A DNA stretch of 38,967 nt from Candidatus Parcubacteria bacterium (GCA_002869205.1 PKTJ01000053.1:1-38967), one strand, 5' to 3'; counted from the first letter of the stretch, positions 8,140-17,673 are shown. Notes: generated by a model from the letters alone, not told the origin. Program-made: numbers and translations.

Positions 8140-9165
8140 TTAAGGGTTAGGGTTGGCACAAATATTAGCTATACACTCTAAACCATCATCACAATCTCCA
8201 CACGGAGACCCTGCAGCTCCAAGCGATTGACATGTCTGTGTATTTTGTATATCGCAAAACATTGTTGCGGTATGACACTGACCTACAAAACTACATGAAA
8301 CCCCTGTTGTTTGTATAAGATCATTTTTACACTCACTTGTGGTTGTGTCACAATATTCACCATTATCACAATCGTCATATGATTCACACCCTAAAAGATC
8401 TTCTAGTGTTTCACACACACCTGCTGTACAAACACCATCACCTTCACAATCATCATCACTTGTACACGCAGGAGGGTCTTCACCACCCTGATCAGCACAC
8501 GCAGCCAGGTCAGCATTTAAATAACTACTACTTACCCACCCTTCCTGTCCACCAAAACTCACCTTTTTGTAATTTCCATCAGTCTCGCCTAAAAATTGTA
8601 CGCACTCACCATCGGGGATATTTTGTACACACCCCTCAGTATCTTTGTCTGGTGCATGCATACACAATACGCCATCACACACACCATCAGTACACCCTGA
8701 AGCAGCCGTGGTCTTGATCACCTGAAACATCGTTGAGGAGCCTCCATCTGTATTTGTCACCGCAGGACTTCCACTTCCGGCACCAACATTCCCTACACTA
8801 CTAAACACAAAGTTCGTAATCGCATACGCGGCCAAGACAATAATAATACCAATAATAGCTCCTATGATAGTATCAAGTGCTTTTTTAGCTTGCTCATCCT
8901 TACCACGTGCGAGCATCCAGAGTATTCCTCCGTAAATCATGAGGATAAAAAACAATACTGAAATAAGAGATAATGCTGAACCAATAATATTACCAACCAA
9001 TGTTGGCACGTCTCCCGTATTTAATCCCGCTGCACCAGCCGTGATATCCAAACCATATTTTGTAGATTTTGGATCAGCTGCTGAAGCTATAGACACGATA
9101 GACACCACCCCCACAAGAGCGATGATGATGCCGAGTAAAAAAGAAATATTTTTTTTGTGATTCAT
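8140..9165 (-). CDS. TrbC/VirB2-like two-TM protein fused to SH3-like and Cys-rich ectodomains, paralog 6
   Basis: YGGILWMLARGKDEQAKKALDTIIGAIIGIIIVLAAYAITNFV, then VQFLGETDGNYKKVSFGGQEGWVSSSYL and repeated Cys motifs such as CESYDDCDNGEYCDTTTSEC. Confidence 0.72.
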   Translation of the reverse strand: MNHKKNISFLLGIIIALVGVVSIVSIASAADPKSTKYGLDITAGAAGLNTGDVPTLVGNIIGSALSLISVLFFILMIYGGILWMLARGKDEQAKKALDTIIGAIIGIIIVLAAYAITNFVFSSVGNVGAGSGSPAVTNTDGGSSTMFQVIKTTAASGCTDGVCDGVLCMHAPDKDTEGCVQNIPDGECVQFLGETDGNYKKVSFGGQEGWVSSSYLNADLAACADQGGEDPPACTSDDDCEGDGVCTAGVCETLEDLLGCESYDDCDNGEYCDTTTSECKNDLIQTTGVSCSFVGQCHTATMFCDIQNTQTCQSLGAAGSPCGDCDDGLECIANICANPNP

Positions 9166-9216
9166 ATAAGGTTATGGGTATTTAGATAATTTGAAGGCTA
9201 TTTAGATTTTACAATA

Positions 9217-9249
9217 AACCCCTCCCGACCTCCCCTATAAGGGGAGGAG
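9217..9249. repeat. Intergenic C/G-tract palindromic repeat, copy C
   Basis: AAACCCCTCCCGACCTCCCCTATAAGGGGAGGA. Confidence 0.7.
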
Positions 9250-9271
9250 CTAATGTATCCAGCCACACTTT

Positions 9272-9307
9272 TACCCCTCCCCCTTGTAGGGGGAGCTGGA
9301 GGGGGTC
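9272..9307. repeat. Intergenic C/G-tract palindromic repeat, copy D
   Basis: ACCCCTCCCCCTTGTAGGGGGAGCTGGAGGGGGTCC. Confidence 0.7.
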
Positions 9308-9346
9308 CATTTTAAAAAACCAAATTTCAATTCCAATAACAAACAA

Positions 9347-9781
9347 CTATCTAAGAATATCATTACCATACGGCACACCTTTTGTTGCCTTATAGAGATT
9401 TGTTAACACATAGTTTGATATTGCGTATGCAGACAATATAATCACCAATCCTACTACTGCTGCAAATAATGTTTTCTTTGCTGTATCTACACTCTCTTGA
9501 TTACCACCAGATGTCATCCAACGAAAACCAGCATAGAGAATAAGTACTGTCGCAATAATTCGAAGCAGCCCAAGAGTTACATTAATAATACTTGTGATAA
9601 TAATACGTGGATCTCTGTCGCTAAGCCCGCTTTCCTGTACACATTCAAGTCCCAACGGATCATCAGAGTCATCACAAAATGTTGCGAGTGTCCCGCCAGT
9701 ACTTGCAGAAAGTGCTGCAGGAATTAAAGCCATACAAAAAATACCCACCAAAAATAGTGAATAAAAACGTGTGTTTTTCAT
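9347..9781 (-). CDS. TrbC/VirB2-like two-TM protein, paralog 7
   Basis: Start MKNTRFYSLFLVG; YAGFRWMTSGGNQESVDTAKKTLFAAVVGLVIILSAYAISNYV. Confidence 0.75.
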   Translation of the reverse strand: MKNTRFYSLFLVGIFCMALIPAALSASTGGTLATFCDDSDDPLGLECVQESGLSDRDPRIIITSIINVTLGLLRIIATVLILYAGFRWMTSGGNQESVDTAKKTLFAAVVGLVIILSAYAISNYVLTNLYKATKGVPYGNDILR

Positions 9782-9791
9782 AGAGAGAAGA

Positions 9792-9857
9792 AAAAAGAAT
9801 AAGAGATGGTATGACAATTATTGTCACACCATCTCTTACTCCAAAAGGAGTAAGAGA
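9792..9857 (-). promoter_or_regulatory. Double hairpin with mutually exclusive pairings between pilin paralogs 8 and 7 (terminator/attenuator candidate)
   Basis: Minus strand CTCTTACTCC-TTTT-GGAGTAAGAG overlaps TAAGAGATGGTGTGACAATAATTGTCATACCATCTCTTA followed by TTCTTTTTTC. Confidence 0.65.
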
Positions 9858-9904
9858 TAAAGATAAAAACAATATTGATTCTATCAAAACACTTAGATAA
9901 GAGT

Positions 9905-10330
9905 TCATTGATTTGCGTCTGTAGCTGTAACCAATTTCTCCAAAACAAATCGAGAAATAGCCCAAGCTGACAAGATGATTGCTAAACCAATGATACCAGA
10001 GAAAATCCATTTTCTAGCTTCACCGACTTTTTCATCATTACCACCAGCAGTCATCCAACGGAAACCACCGATAAGGATGATGACAACAGAAACGATACCA
10101 AGAAGACTAAGAGCAACATTAATAATGCTTGCTGCAGTCGTTCTCAAATCTTGACTACCGAGTATAATAGCCTCACTTCCATCTTCTCCTGTCTCGATAA
10201 TTCTGACACCAAATGGATCATCTCCACTTGCTGCTCCTACTAGTGTAGGTGATAGCATCAAACCCATAACGAGCACAAATGCAATTGCGAGTGCTTTTTT
10301 ATATTGTGCTAATTTATACATCAAATACAT
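9905..10330 (-). CDS. TrbC/VirB2-like two-TM protein, paralog 8 (candidate major pilin)
   Basis: IGGFRWMTAGGNDEKVGEARKWIFSGIIGLAIILSAWAISRFV; extended Shine-Dalgarno GGGAGGTGAT four nt before ATG; TGA stop. Confidence 0.78.
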   Translation of the reverse strand: MYLMYKLAQYKKALAIAFVLVMGLMLSPTLVGAASGDDPFGVRIIETGEDGSEAIILGSQDLRTTAASIINVALSLLGIVSVVIILIGGFRWMTAGGNDEKVGEARKWIFSGIIGLAIILSAWAISRFVLEKLVTATDANQ

Positions 10331-10394
10331 GCGTATCACCTCCCTTCCATAATGAGATTATATTCATACTAAATTAGTTACGAATTTATTACTT

Positions 10395-10913
10395 TTATAA
10401 AGCCCCCATCCCTTCTATAACTAGGGTAATTATAGCATAGCTGCTGAAAACCACAACAATACCAATAGCTGCCCATATCATAGCTTGCTGACCCTTCTTT
10501 ATACGCTCTTGATTACCTCCTGATAGAATCCACATCACACCACCATAAATAAAGACAAGTAAGGCTGCTGACCCCATCAGACCGGTCACTACTTTTATCA
10601 CGTTACCAAATATCACCGGAATTGCGTTCACATCCCCTAGAGGATTCTTGAGTGGTGTGCAATCAGGTGGCTTACATTCATATTTTTTTGCTTCTTCTGT
10701 TGCTGTAGCAGTTCCTTCAGCTGCCGGCTTAACAGCCGCCTCACACTCTTCTTTGGTAGTATATGCAGCACCAGGACACGGGCCTTCTCCAATACTATCA
10801 CATTTATTTTCAGTCAGACACCATGTATCTACAGTATACACATCACCCACAAAAAATCCGACAGATAAAAACACCATGATAAATACAAGAGAAAATATTG
10901 ATGTTTTTTTCAT
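10395..10913 (-). CDS. TrbC/VirB2-like two-TM protein with N-terminal Cys-rich region, paralog 9
   Basis: YGGVMWILSGGNQERIKKGQQAMIWAAIGIVVVFSSYAIITLV. Confidence 0.72.
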   Translation of the reverse strand: MKKTSIFSLVFIMVFLSVGFFVGDVYTVDTWCLTENKCDSIGEGPCPGAAYTTKEECEAAVKPAAEGTATATEEAKKYECKPPDCTPLKNPLGDVNAIPVIFGNVIKVVTGLMGSAALLVFIYGGVMWILSGGNQERIKKGQQAMIWAAIGIVVVFSSYAIITLVIEGMGAL

Positions 10914-10949
10914 AAAAAAGATATTAAATATACCATCTACTATTAAGAT

Positions 10950-11939
10950 CTACCCAACCCCTCGGAATGTAGAATCTACTCCAAGTGCATCGAGTAAGAA
11001 ATCCACCATAATATACGCACTAAAGACGATAACCAGTCCAACAACCGCCGCGATAAGTACCTGCTGTCCTTTCTTCACTCGCTCTGCATTGCCAAATGAA
11101 AATATCATGAGGAATCCGCCGTAGACAAAGAACGCAAACGCAAATCCTGCAATAATAGCAAAGATGCCTTCACCATAATTGATAAACAACTGTAACAAAT
11201 CATTAATATTGCGACATTCTCCAGAAAAGGCACAGTCAGGCAAAGGGCCTTGGTATCCTGGTGGCACGCCGTATTTATCTTTTAAATAATTACTTACAGC
11301 TTCAGATTCTACTGATACGGCATCTTTAGTAGAACACTCTTTTTTATCAATATCCCACCTACAACCTTCTGACATTTTACATTCACTTTCTTTTTCTAAA
11401 TCCTTACAAACTAATGTTTCAAACCTACTAACACATTTTAACTTAGTAGACCAAAAACACCTATTACTCATGGCCCCATCACAAGTTGTTACATTAAAAT
11501 CCCCACAAGATTGTAATGAACTATCAGTTAATTTTAACTCTACATCTTGTACATCACACTGAGTTAAGCGTAAAACATTACAAGCTTTAAATTTAAAATT
11601 GATAGAACTCGTATATGTTGTCTGTGGATTCTTTTTTATATATTCAGGCGAATCAAATGTAAACTCTAACCTACCCACAGTAGTTACCGTCTTATCTTTT
11701 AAAAAAGCACTAGAAGGGGAAGGCTCTTCTATAACAACAGAGATGTTATTATTCGAACCACCACGTGTAACCTCTACTACAAAACTTTGTGATTCTGTAA
11801 TTTCAATTACAGAATTTTGTGGAGTGATTGTCCACTCCCAAACATCATCAGAATAAACAAAATTAAATACAAAAAAAATATTTGCGAAAACTAACAGGCT
11901 GTATAAAAAAAATTTATTTATAATATATTTTTTTACCAT
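10950..11939 (-). CDS. Large secreted ectodomain (Ig-like plus Cys-rich) fused to C-terminal VirB2-like TM pair, paralog 10
   Basis: YGGFLMIFSFGNAERVKKGQQVLIAAVVGLVIVFSAYIMVDFL; CDGAMSNRCFWSTKLKC / CKMSEGCRWDIDKKEC. Confidence 0.7.
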   Translation of the reverse strand: MVKKYIINKFFLYSLLVFANIFFVFNFVYSDDVWEWTITPQNSVIEITESQSFVVEVTRGGSNNNISVVIEEPSPSSAFLKDKTVTTVGRLEFTFDSPEYIKKNPQTTYTSSINFKFKACNVLRLTQCDVQDVELKLTDSSLQSCGDFNVTTCDGAMSNRCFWSTKLKCVSRFETLVCKDLEKESECKMSEGCRWDIDKKECSTKDAVSVESEAVSNYLKDKYGVPPGYQGPLPDCAFSGECRNINDLLQLFINYGEGIFAIIAGFAFAFFVYGGFLMIFSFGNAERVKKGQQVLIAAVVGLVIVFSAYIMVDFLLDALGVDSTFRGVG

Positions 11940-11941
11940 AT

Positions 11942-13321
11942 CTACATAGTTTGCTGTACACGTGCAGCAGTGTTAATGATAATTTGTTTATCACGTTTGA
12001 GTGCATCTTGCTCTCCATAAGGTTTCAATAAATCAGAAACCATATTTTGAAATGCGTTCCGCGCAATATCTACGTCTCTACCACGATACCAATTTTCTGC
12101 AAACAATGCCTGTGTTGCGAATGGTTCCATATTTTCATCGAGCTGCTGTTCAGCAATCTGACTTCGCAGAGGGCTTGGTCTAAATGTTGCAGCAGTATAT
12201 TTCTTTACATTTTCAGGAGATGTCATAAACCGCACAAAATCCCACGCCTCATTTGGATGAGTAGATTTCTTCACAACCGACTCTACCCAATAATTTGCCA
12301 CATTGCTTGGGTTGTCAGGATTGAGCTGGAACATTGGAATGGTTTCGAGATTCATCTGAGGAGCCCGAGCTTTAATCGTTGGAAAATTATATGCATAGCC
12401 AAAATAAAATGCCATCTTGCCGCGTACAAATTCATCCAGAGCATTTGGCTTTTGTCCATTCCAACTATACACTTCTTTTGTTTGGCGAGCAAAATCAGTG
12501 TAAAAATCAAGTGCACGAAATGTTGGATGACTACGGTCAGAATCTTTAAGACCATCTGAAAAACGTATCGCGCCACTCTGTGCAATATTGGTTCCACTCT
12601 GACCCATGAAGAGTGAGATGATATCAAACGCAGCATCAATATTAAATCCTGTACCAAGAGCTGTTCCCGATTGTACAATTGTTCCTTGGCTACTAAACTT
12701 GGTTGTCTTTTGTACCGCTTCCACAAACTGACTCCAATTTGTCGGTGCTTCTGGCACACCGGCACGATCGAGTATATCTCTGTTATAAAAAATTCCAAGA
12801 GCATCTACCGAAAGAGGCAATCCATAAATTTGATTATTAATCACCACATCGCTATTTACCGTATTTACATAACTTGATTTCAAATCACGTACTGATGGTA
12901 AAGGAATAGTGTCTATTACCACTTCACGTTCGTCACTCCATTCATTCTTCTTGAAAATACGTGCCATCTTTACTGCGGACGGTGCAGCGAGTAATCTGTT
13001 TTGATTTTTTCGAAGCCAGTGCACATGCATAGAAACAATATCTGGCGCCACATCATCAGCCAATGCGTTGGTAAACAATCTATCAAACTCATCATAACGA
13101 ACTTGGCGAATATTGACTGTTACATATGGTCTCAATGCCTTATACTGCGCAGCAAAACTTTCAAGCTGTGAAATATCATTGAATACTGTCCAATAGTTCA
13201 AAACAACTGGACGAATAGCTGCTTGCTGCTCTTGATCAAGTCCCTTACAACCAAAACCTGCTGTCAATAAAAAAACAAATATAATAGTAAGTATTGATAA
13301 TTTTTTTACAATAGATAACAT
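11942..13321 (-). CDS. Extracellular solute-binding lipoprotein (family 1, sugar ABC type)
   Basis: Lipobox LTAGFGC; LNYWTVFNDISQLESFAAQYKALRPYVTVNIRQVRYDEFDRLFTNALADDVAPDIVSMH; YGLPLSVDALGIFYNRDIL; WDFVRFMTSPENVKKY. Confidence 0.9.
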   Translation of the reverse strand: MLSIVKKLSILTIIFVFLLTAGFGCKGLDQEQQAAIRPVVLNYWTVFNDISQLESFAAQYKALRPYVTVNIRQVRYDEFDRLFTNALADDVAPDIVSMHVHWLRKNQNRLLAAPSAVKMARIFKKNEWSDEREVVIDTIPLPSVRDLKSSYVNTVNSDVVINNQIYGLPLSVDALGIFYNRDILDRAGVPEAPTNWSQFVEAVQKTTKFSSQGTIVQSGTALGTGFNIDAAFDIISLFMGQSGTNIAQSGAIRFSDGLKDSDRSHPTFRALDFYTDFARQTKEVYSWNGQKPNALDEFVRGKMAFYFGYAYNFPTIKARAPQMNLETIPMFQLNPDNPSNVANYWVESVVKKSTHPNEAWDFVRFMTSPENVKKYTAATFRPSPLRSQIAEQQLDENMEPFATQALFAENWYRGRDVDIARNAFQNMVSDLLKPYGEQDALKRDKQIIINTAARVQQTM

Positions 13322-13330
13322 GCTGAATAA

Positions 13331-14698
13331 TTAAAAATCACTAAAGGTATCAAATATAAGATCAAGTATTGCGTAACTCGCAAAAATAACCACAACACCA
13401 AGACCTGCCCATATGAGAGTTTGCAATCCTTTACTTTCTCGTTCTGCATTCCCTGCAGCAGTCATCCATAGTGCACCTCCATATATAATCATGAGAACTG
13501 CAAGCGACCCAAGAATTCCTAAGCCTGCTCGTATCATATTTGCAAACACAATATTCACGTCATCAGTACCAAGCTTATTGAGCTTCTTGATATCACCGCG
13601 AAGAGCCGCGATAGGATCAATTGGCTCATCTGACAAACCAGACTTATTACGATCTTTTTGCAGTATAAGCGTACTACACTCCAACCCATTCTCAACCTCG
13701 ACACACTCCATATCACTTTCACCTTTTATAAAATCTTCGCAGTCTTTCAAAAAAACATACCCTTCACCGTTCTTACAACTACTTTTATCTTTTTTGCACG
13801 AGCAAAATGCCACAGGCTGTCGAGCACCACACCAAGAAGAAAGTTGAAAGCCAACCCCTGTCGCTTCTGAAGCGTATTCTGGCGGAGGTTCCACCAACGC
13901 CGGACTGTCACATGCTATTGGATACCATAACCACTTATCTTTAAAAGCTGCATACGAGCCGGAAGCAGGAAAACTTGCTGTATGATCTGCCAAAAAAGCA
14001 GCACTATTAGATCCCGTAAAATCAGACTCATTGTACGTATAGTCAGTATCGCATGTTAAAAAATGAAATTCATTAAATAATCTTTTTTCTGCATCTGTAG
14101 TGGATAATAATCGGGGAAATGTACTATCTGTTATATATGACACAAGATCTTCCACGCCCCTGTGTATTACCGCAGGCTGGTGACAAAGACCACCGCCCTT
14201 AACCTTAGGGACACAGCACAGTCCTTTTTGTCTATCTTCAAGTTGAGATCTTACATTGGAAGTTACTTCTGACCAAAATAAATCCTCAAAACCATTTGTT
14301 TCCATTATTTTCGATGCAACTTGACAAGAAAGAGCACTCTCAGACACTTGTTCCACAACATGACCGTCGACAGACAATCCACAACTCCCTGACTGCACAT
14401 GTGAACCTTTTATGTTTTTGGGCATGAGAGCAAAAGATTCATCATCGCCCGGAATTGATTCGATCATATCAGTAGTCAAAACAGTTTCACATGGATAGTC
14501 TGTTGAACTATGTTCTGCCACCTCAACAAGATTATTTTTTGCAGAAGTTGAATATCTCAAATAATAAGGTCGACAAACCTCTTCTCTATTTACACCTTCA
14601 TAATAAACACAACAACCTTCTGCATACGTTGCAGACGGGTATAAAAACATACCTAACCCCACTATCAGAAAAAATTGTACTACATGTTTCAACCTCAT
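13331..14698 (-). CDS. Large Cys-rich secreted domain fused to C-terminal VirB2-like TM pair, paralog 11
   Basis: YGGALWMTAAGNAERESKGLQTLIWAGLGVVVIFASYAILDLIF; N-terminal signal peptide and many Cys. Confidence 0.7.
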   Translation of the reverse strand: MRLKHVVQFFLIVGLGMFLYPSATYAEGCCVYYEGVNREEVCRPYYLRYSTSAKNNLVEVAEHSSTDYPCETVLTTDMIESIPGDDESFALMPKNIKGSHVQSGSCGLSVDGHVVEQVSESALSCQVASKIMETNGFEDLFWSEVTSNVRSQLEDRQKGLCCVPKVKGGGLCHQPAVIHRGVEDLVSYITDSTFPRLLSTTDAEKRLFNEFHFLTCDTDYTYNESDFTGSNSAAFLADHTASFPASGSYAAFKDKWLWYPIACDSPALVEPPPEYASEATGVGFQLSSWCGARQPVAFCSCKKDKSSCKNGEGYVFLKDCEDFIKGESDMECVEVENGLECSTLILQKDRNKSGLSDEPIDPIAALRGDIKKLNKLGTDDVNIVFANMIRAGLGILGSLAVLMIIYGGALWMTAAGNAERESKGLQTLIWAGLGVVVIFASYAILDLIFDTFSDF

Positions 14699-15567
14699 AA
14701 ATCCCTAAATAATTCTTTAATTTCTCCACCCAAATCTTCATCCTTCATTGCAAAATGAAGTGCAGTCTTGAGTAGTGAAAGTTTGTTGCCAGTATCAAAA
14801 TAAGTTCCTTCATATTCATACGCATAAAACGGTTTGCGCTGAGCCATAGCATTGACCGCATCTGCCACCCACACTTCACCACCACGACCCTTTCGTTGTT
14901 TTTCGAGATAGTTCCAAATATCTTTGGTAAAGACATATCTCATACCACCAATAATAAGACCATGTTCAGAAACTTTTTTCAAAGATGGTTTTTCGACAAT
15001 TTGAGTAGCCTTGTACAGTTTATTTTCTTTTGTTTCGTTGGCATATACGTTGCCATATTTCATCATCGCCTTCTTATCTTCAATTCTTTGTACACCTACC
15101 ACAGAAGATTTGTTTTTGTTGAATACTTTTATAAGTTGTTTGAGCACCGGAGTCTTTGCATCAATAATACTATCACCATCTGAGAAAACAAACGGCTCGT
15201 CACCAAAAAATTCACGCGCACAAAGGAGTGCGTGTCCATTTCCCAATGGCTGGCTTTGTCGTGTATAAAAAAACTTCACCTTTTTTGACAAATCAATAAG
15301 ATCTTGAATGCGATGAAGCTTGTCATCTTCTTTGAGTTGGCGCTCCAAATCAAAATTTCGATCAAAATGATCTTCTATAGCGCGCTTCTGGGAACTCGTA
15401 ACAAAAATAATTTCTTCCACTCCACTTGCAACCATTTCTTCGACAATGTATTGAACAACTGGTTTATCAAGTACAGGCAACATTTCTTTTGGCATTGCCT
15501 TTGTGGCAGGCAAAAATCGGGTGCCAAGACCTGCAACCGTTATAACTCCCTTACGAACTTTTTGCAT
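14695..15567 (-). CDS. galU: UTP--glucose-1-phosphate uridylyltransferase
   Basis: VITVAGLGTRFLPATKAMPKEMLPVLDKPVVQYIVEEMVASGVEEIIFVTSSQKRAIEDHFDRNFDLE; GNGHALLCAREFFGDEPFVFSDGDSII. Confidence 0.95.
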   Translation of the reverse strand: MQKVRKGVITVAGLGTRFLPATKAMPKEMLPVLDKPVVQYIVEEMVASGVEEIIFVTSSQKRAIEDHFDRNFDLERQLKEDDKLHRIQDLIDLSKKVKFFYTRQSQPLGNGHALLCAREFFGDEPFVFSDGDSIIDAKTPVLKQLIKVFNKNKSSVVGVQRIEDKKAMMKYGNVYANETKENKLYKATQIVEKPSLKKVSEHGLIIGGMRYVFTKDIWNYLEKQRKGRGGEVWVADAVNAMAQRKPFYAYEYEGTYFDTGNKLSLLKTALHFAMKDEDLGGEIKELFRDL

Positions 15568-15631
15568 AATTTCGTGCGGTTAATATGTGCGCTTATTATA
15601 ACAAAATTCTTTTTGTTTTACCACCATTTTA

Positions 15632-17050
15632 TTATGATTCCACCTCTTCCCATGAAATCAATTCATACGTACTCCCTACGGGAAATCCAGGAGGTGGATA
15701 ATATTTCAAATTCCCATCATAAATATGATTGGTGTATTCAAAACCCGAAACAACATTTCCCCATCCATTCACATATTTCCAACCACCACCTGCATATGAG
15801 ATCTGTGATCCAAAAAAGGTCAGAGAATCTTTGAGACCGTTTGGATTTTCACTTGGATTGTAATAAGGGGTATAAATACTACCAAACTGGGATAATGCAG
15901 CAGCATTTATTTCCATATCCACAGGAACTTCGTATGGAATAACGATATCGCCCTGAGAAATAATACCTATCACATCGTCACTGGACTTTTCATGATATAA
16001 CAAATTCCCATTAATAAATGCTGTTTTGTAATTTCCCTGCACCGGAAAACGACCAACACCAATACTCACGCGCCCATCCACGGTACCGTCAATCCACACA
16101 TCATCCTCTACAAAAATCGCACCGTTTGCTGGTATGTTGTATGTATCTATGAATGTCTGTGAACCTATATCATAACAATATACATCCCCACTCCAATACC
16201 ACTGGTGCCAACGCCTTCTCCACCTACCATCACCATAGTAACAGTCTTTGGAATTGACCTTATACAAATTAAACTGCGTTCCACTAAATACCATATGCCA
16301 CCCTTCATCCCCCGAAGAGGTGAGATGAATACCTCCGTCATCTGCAATATCACGAATAGCAGCTAGGTCAGCACTAACAGAAAAGAAATCAATTGCGGGG
16401 ACAGGGTATTGCCAAAAAGATTTTGGGCCACCACCACCCCAAACACCATCATGCCATTGATTGAGATATTGATATCTGTCCTTTGCACTCCTCACCCACG
16501 AATCTGACGTACCATCAAAACGTATACCGCCATTCGAATGAACCGTACCATGCACTTCGGTCGTAAAACTAAAATTCATACTAGAATTTTCCAAAAATAC
16601 ATAATCGGTAAGTGCCGGAAAACCAAGACGAACTTGTAGTGTGCGTTTCGAATCAGGTTGCTCCAGAGTCCAACCAGTGGAGCGCACCATTACTACAGAA
16701 CTTCCCACAAGAGGCTCATCGATTTCCAGAGAATAATACCCTACAAGATCTCCATCCTTATCATAATATTCATGAACATATGGACCGTCGAGCAAAGTAC
16801 CGTCCTTGTAATCTGTCGGATTGTGAGCAAGGTGCCATCTATAATAATTAACCCCCGCTTCTGCAATATGAAAAGCAGAATCACCGCGATACACACGCGT
16901 AGAAGCCCTGTGTTCAAAAAGTGCATATCCAGACACCCCAAGGACAATAATCGTAAATGATATTGCCCCAAACACCATGACAAAGACGATCATAGATCCT
17001 CTGTGTGATAGGTGTAATTTTCTATATATATTTTTCAACCAACAAAACAT
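15632..17050 (-). CDS. PilX-like pilus-assembly/secreted protein
   Basis: N-terminal RGSMIVFVMVFGAISFTIIVLGVSGYALFEHRAS...AFHIAEAGVNYYRWHLA pattern; located with prepilin genes. Confidence 0.6.
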   Translation of the reverse strand: MFCWLKNIYRKLHLSHRGSMIVFVMVFGAISFTIIVLGVSGYALFEHRASTRVYRGDSAFHIAEAGVNYYRWHLAHNPTDYKDGTLLDGPYVHEYYDKDGDLVGYYSLEIDEPLVGSSVVMVRSTGWTLEQPDSKRTLQVRLGFPALTDYVFLENSSMNFSFTTEVHGTVHSNGGIRFDGTSDSWVRSAKDRYQYLNQWHDGVWGGGGPKSFWQYPVPAIDFFSVSADLAAIRDIADDGGIHLTSSGDEGWHMVFSGTQFNLYKVNSKDCYYGDGRWRRRWHQWYWSGDVYCYDIGSQTFIDTYNIPANGAIFVEDDVWIDGTVDGRVSIGVGRFPVQGNYKTAFINGNLLYHEKSSDDVIGIISQGDIVIPYEVPVDMEINAAALSQFGSIYTPYYNPSENPNGLKDSLTFFGSQISYAGGGWKYVNGWGNVVSGFEYTNHIYDGNLKYYPPPGFPVGSTYELISWEEVES

Positions 17051-17053
17051 AGG

Positions 17054-17671
17054 TTAATTTGTTTTCAAATTTCTAATATTTAAAAGGCTTTCTACGTGCA
17101 AAGGTACCGGTGTCTTCGTCGGGTCCTTTTCTAATTCAAGCTGTACACGTATAACATGAATATCTGTAAGGCTTATGGGAGATGTAAGTGCACTTTGTGT
17201 TCCCGTGTATGCTTCATCATAATAAACAAACACCGGAACACCTTGCTCTATATTTTTTACTTCATGTGCAATTTCTACAACATGTTCTGTTTGTGTATAT
17301 GACAATGGATTCCCAGATGGCTTTATAATACCACGCTTGAGTGTCGTGCCATCTAACCAAAAACGTATTCTTTCGCGAAACGAATCACTGTCTACATTTG
17401 CATATACCGCAAGTTCGTTGTCACTGGCAATAGCAATAGGAAAAGAACCCACACTTGATTCCTCAGCCTTACGCACTTCATTGACGACCTGCTTTAATAC
17501 TTTTCGTCCTTCACTTTGTGTGGTGAGTTGTTCCCAAATGACGGTATTGGAGCGCAAAGAATTTACAATAAGCCAGTTGGCTCCAAACGTAATAATAGAA
17601 AAAATACCAATCGAGATAATAACCTCCACCAAGGTAACGCCTGTTTTATTTTTGTAAATAATACGATTCAT
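17054..17671 (-). CDS. Prepilin-type N-terminal cleavage/methylation domain protein
   Basis: KTGVTLVEVIISIGIFSIITFGANWLIVNSL: G-1 and E+5 class III signal. Confidence 0.85.
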   Translation of the reverse strand: MNRIIYKNKTGVTLVEVIISIGIFSIITFGANWLIVNSLRSNTVIWEQLTTQSEGRKVLKQVVNEVRKAEESSVGSFPIAIASDNELAVYANVDSDSFRERIRFWLDGTTLKRGIIKPSGNPLSYTQTEHVVEIAHEVKNIEQGVPVFVYYDEAYTGTQSALTSPISLTDIHVIRVQLELEKDPTKTPVPLHVESLLNIRNLKTN

Positions 17672-17673
17672 AA

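Noticed and set aside
8337-8717. Plus-strand His/Leu-rich 126-aa ORF
   Set aside because: Antisense artefact of the Cys-rich VirB2-like fusion gene; His-rich composition results from antisense of GTG/TGT-rich codons.
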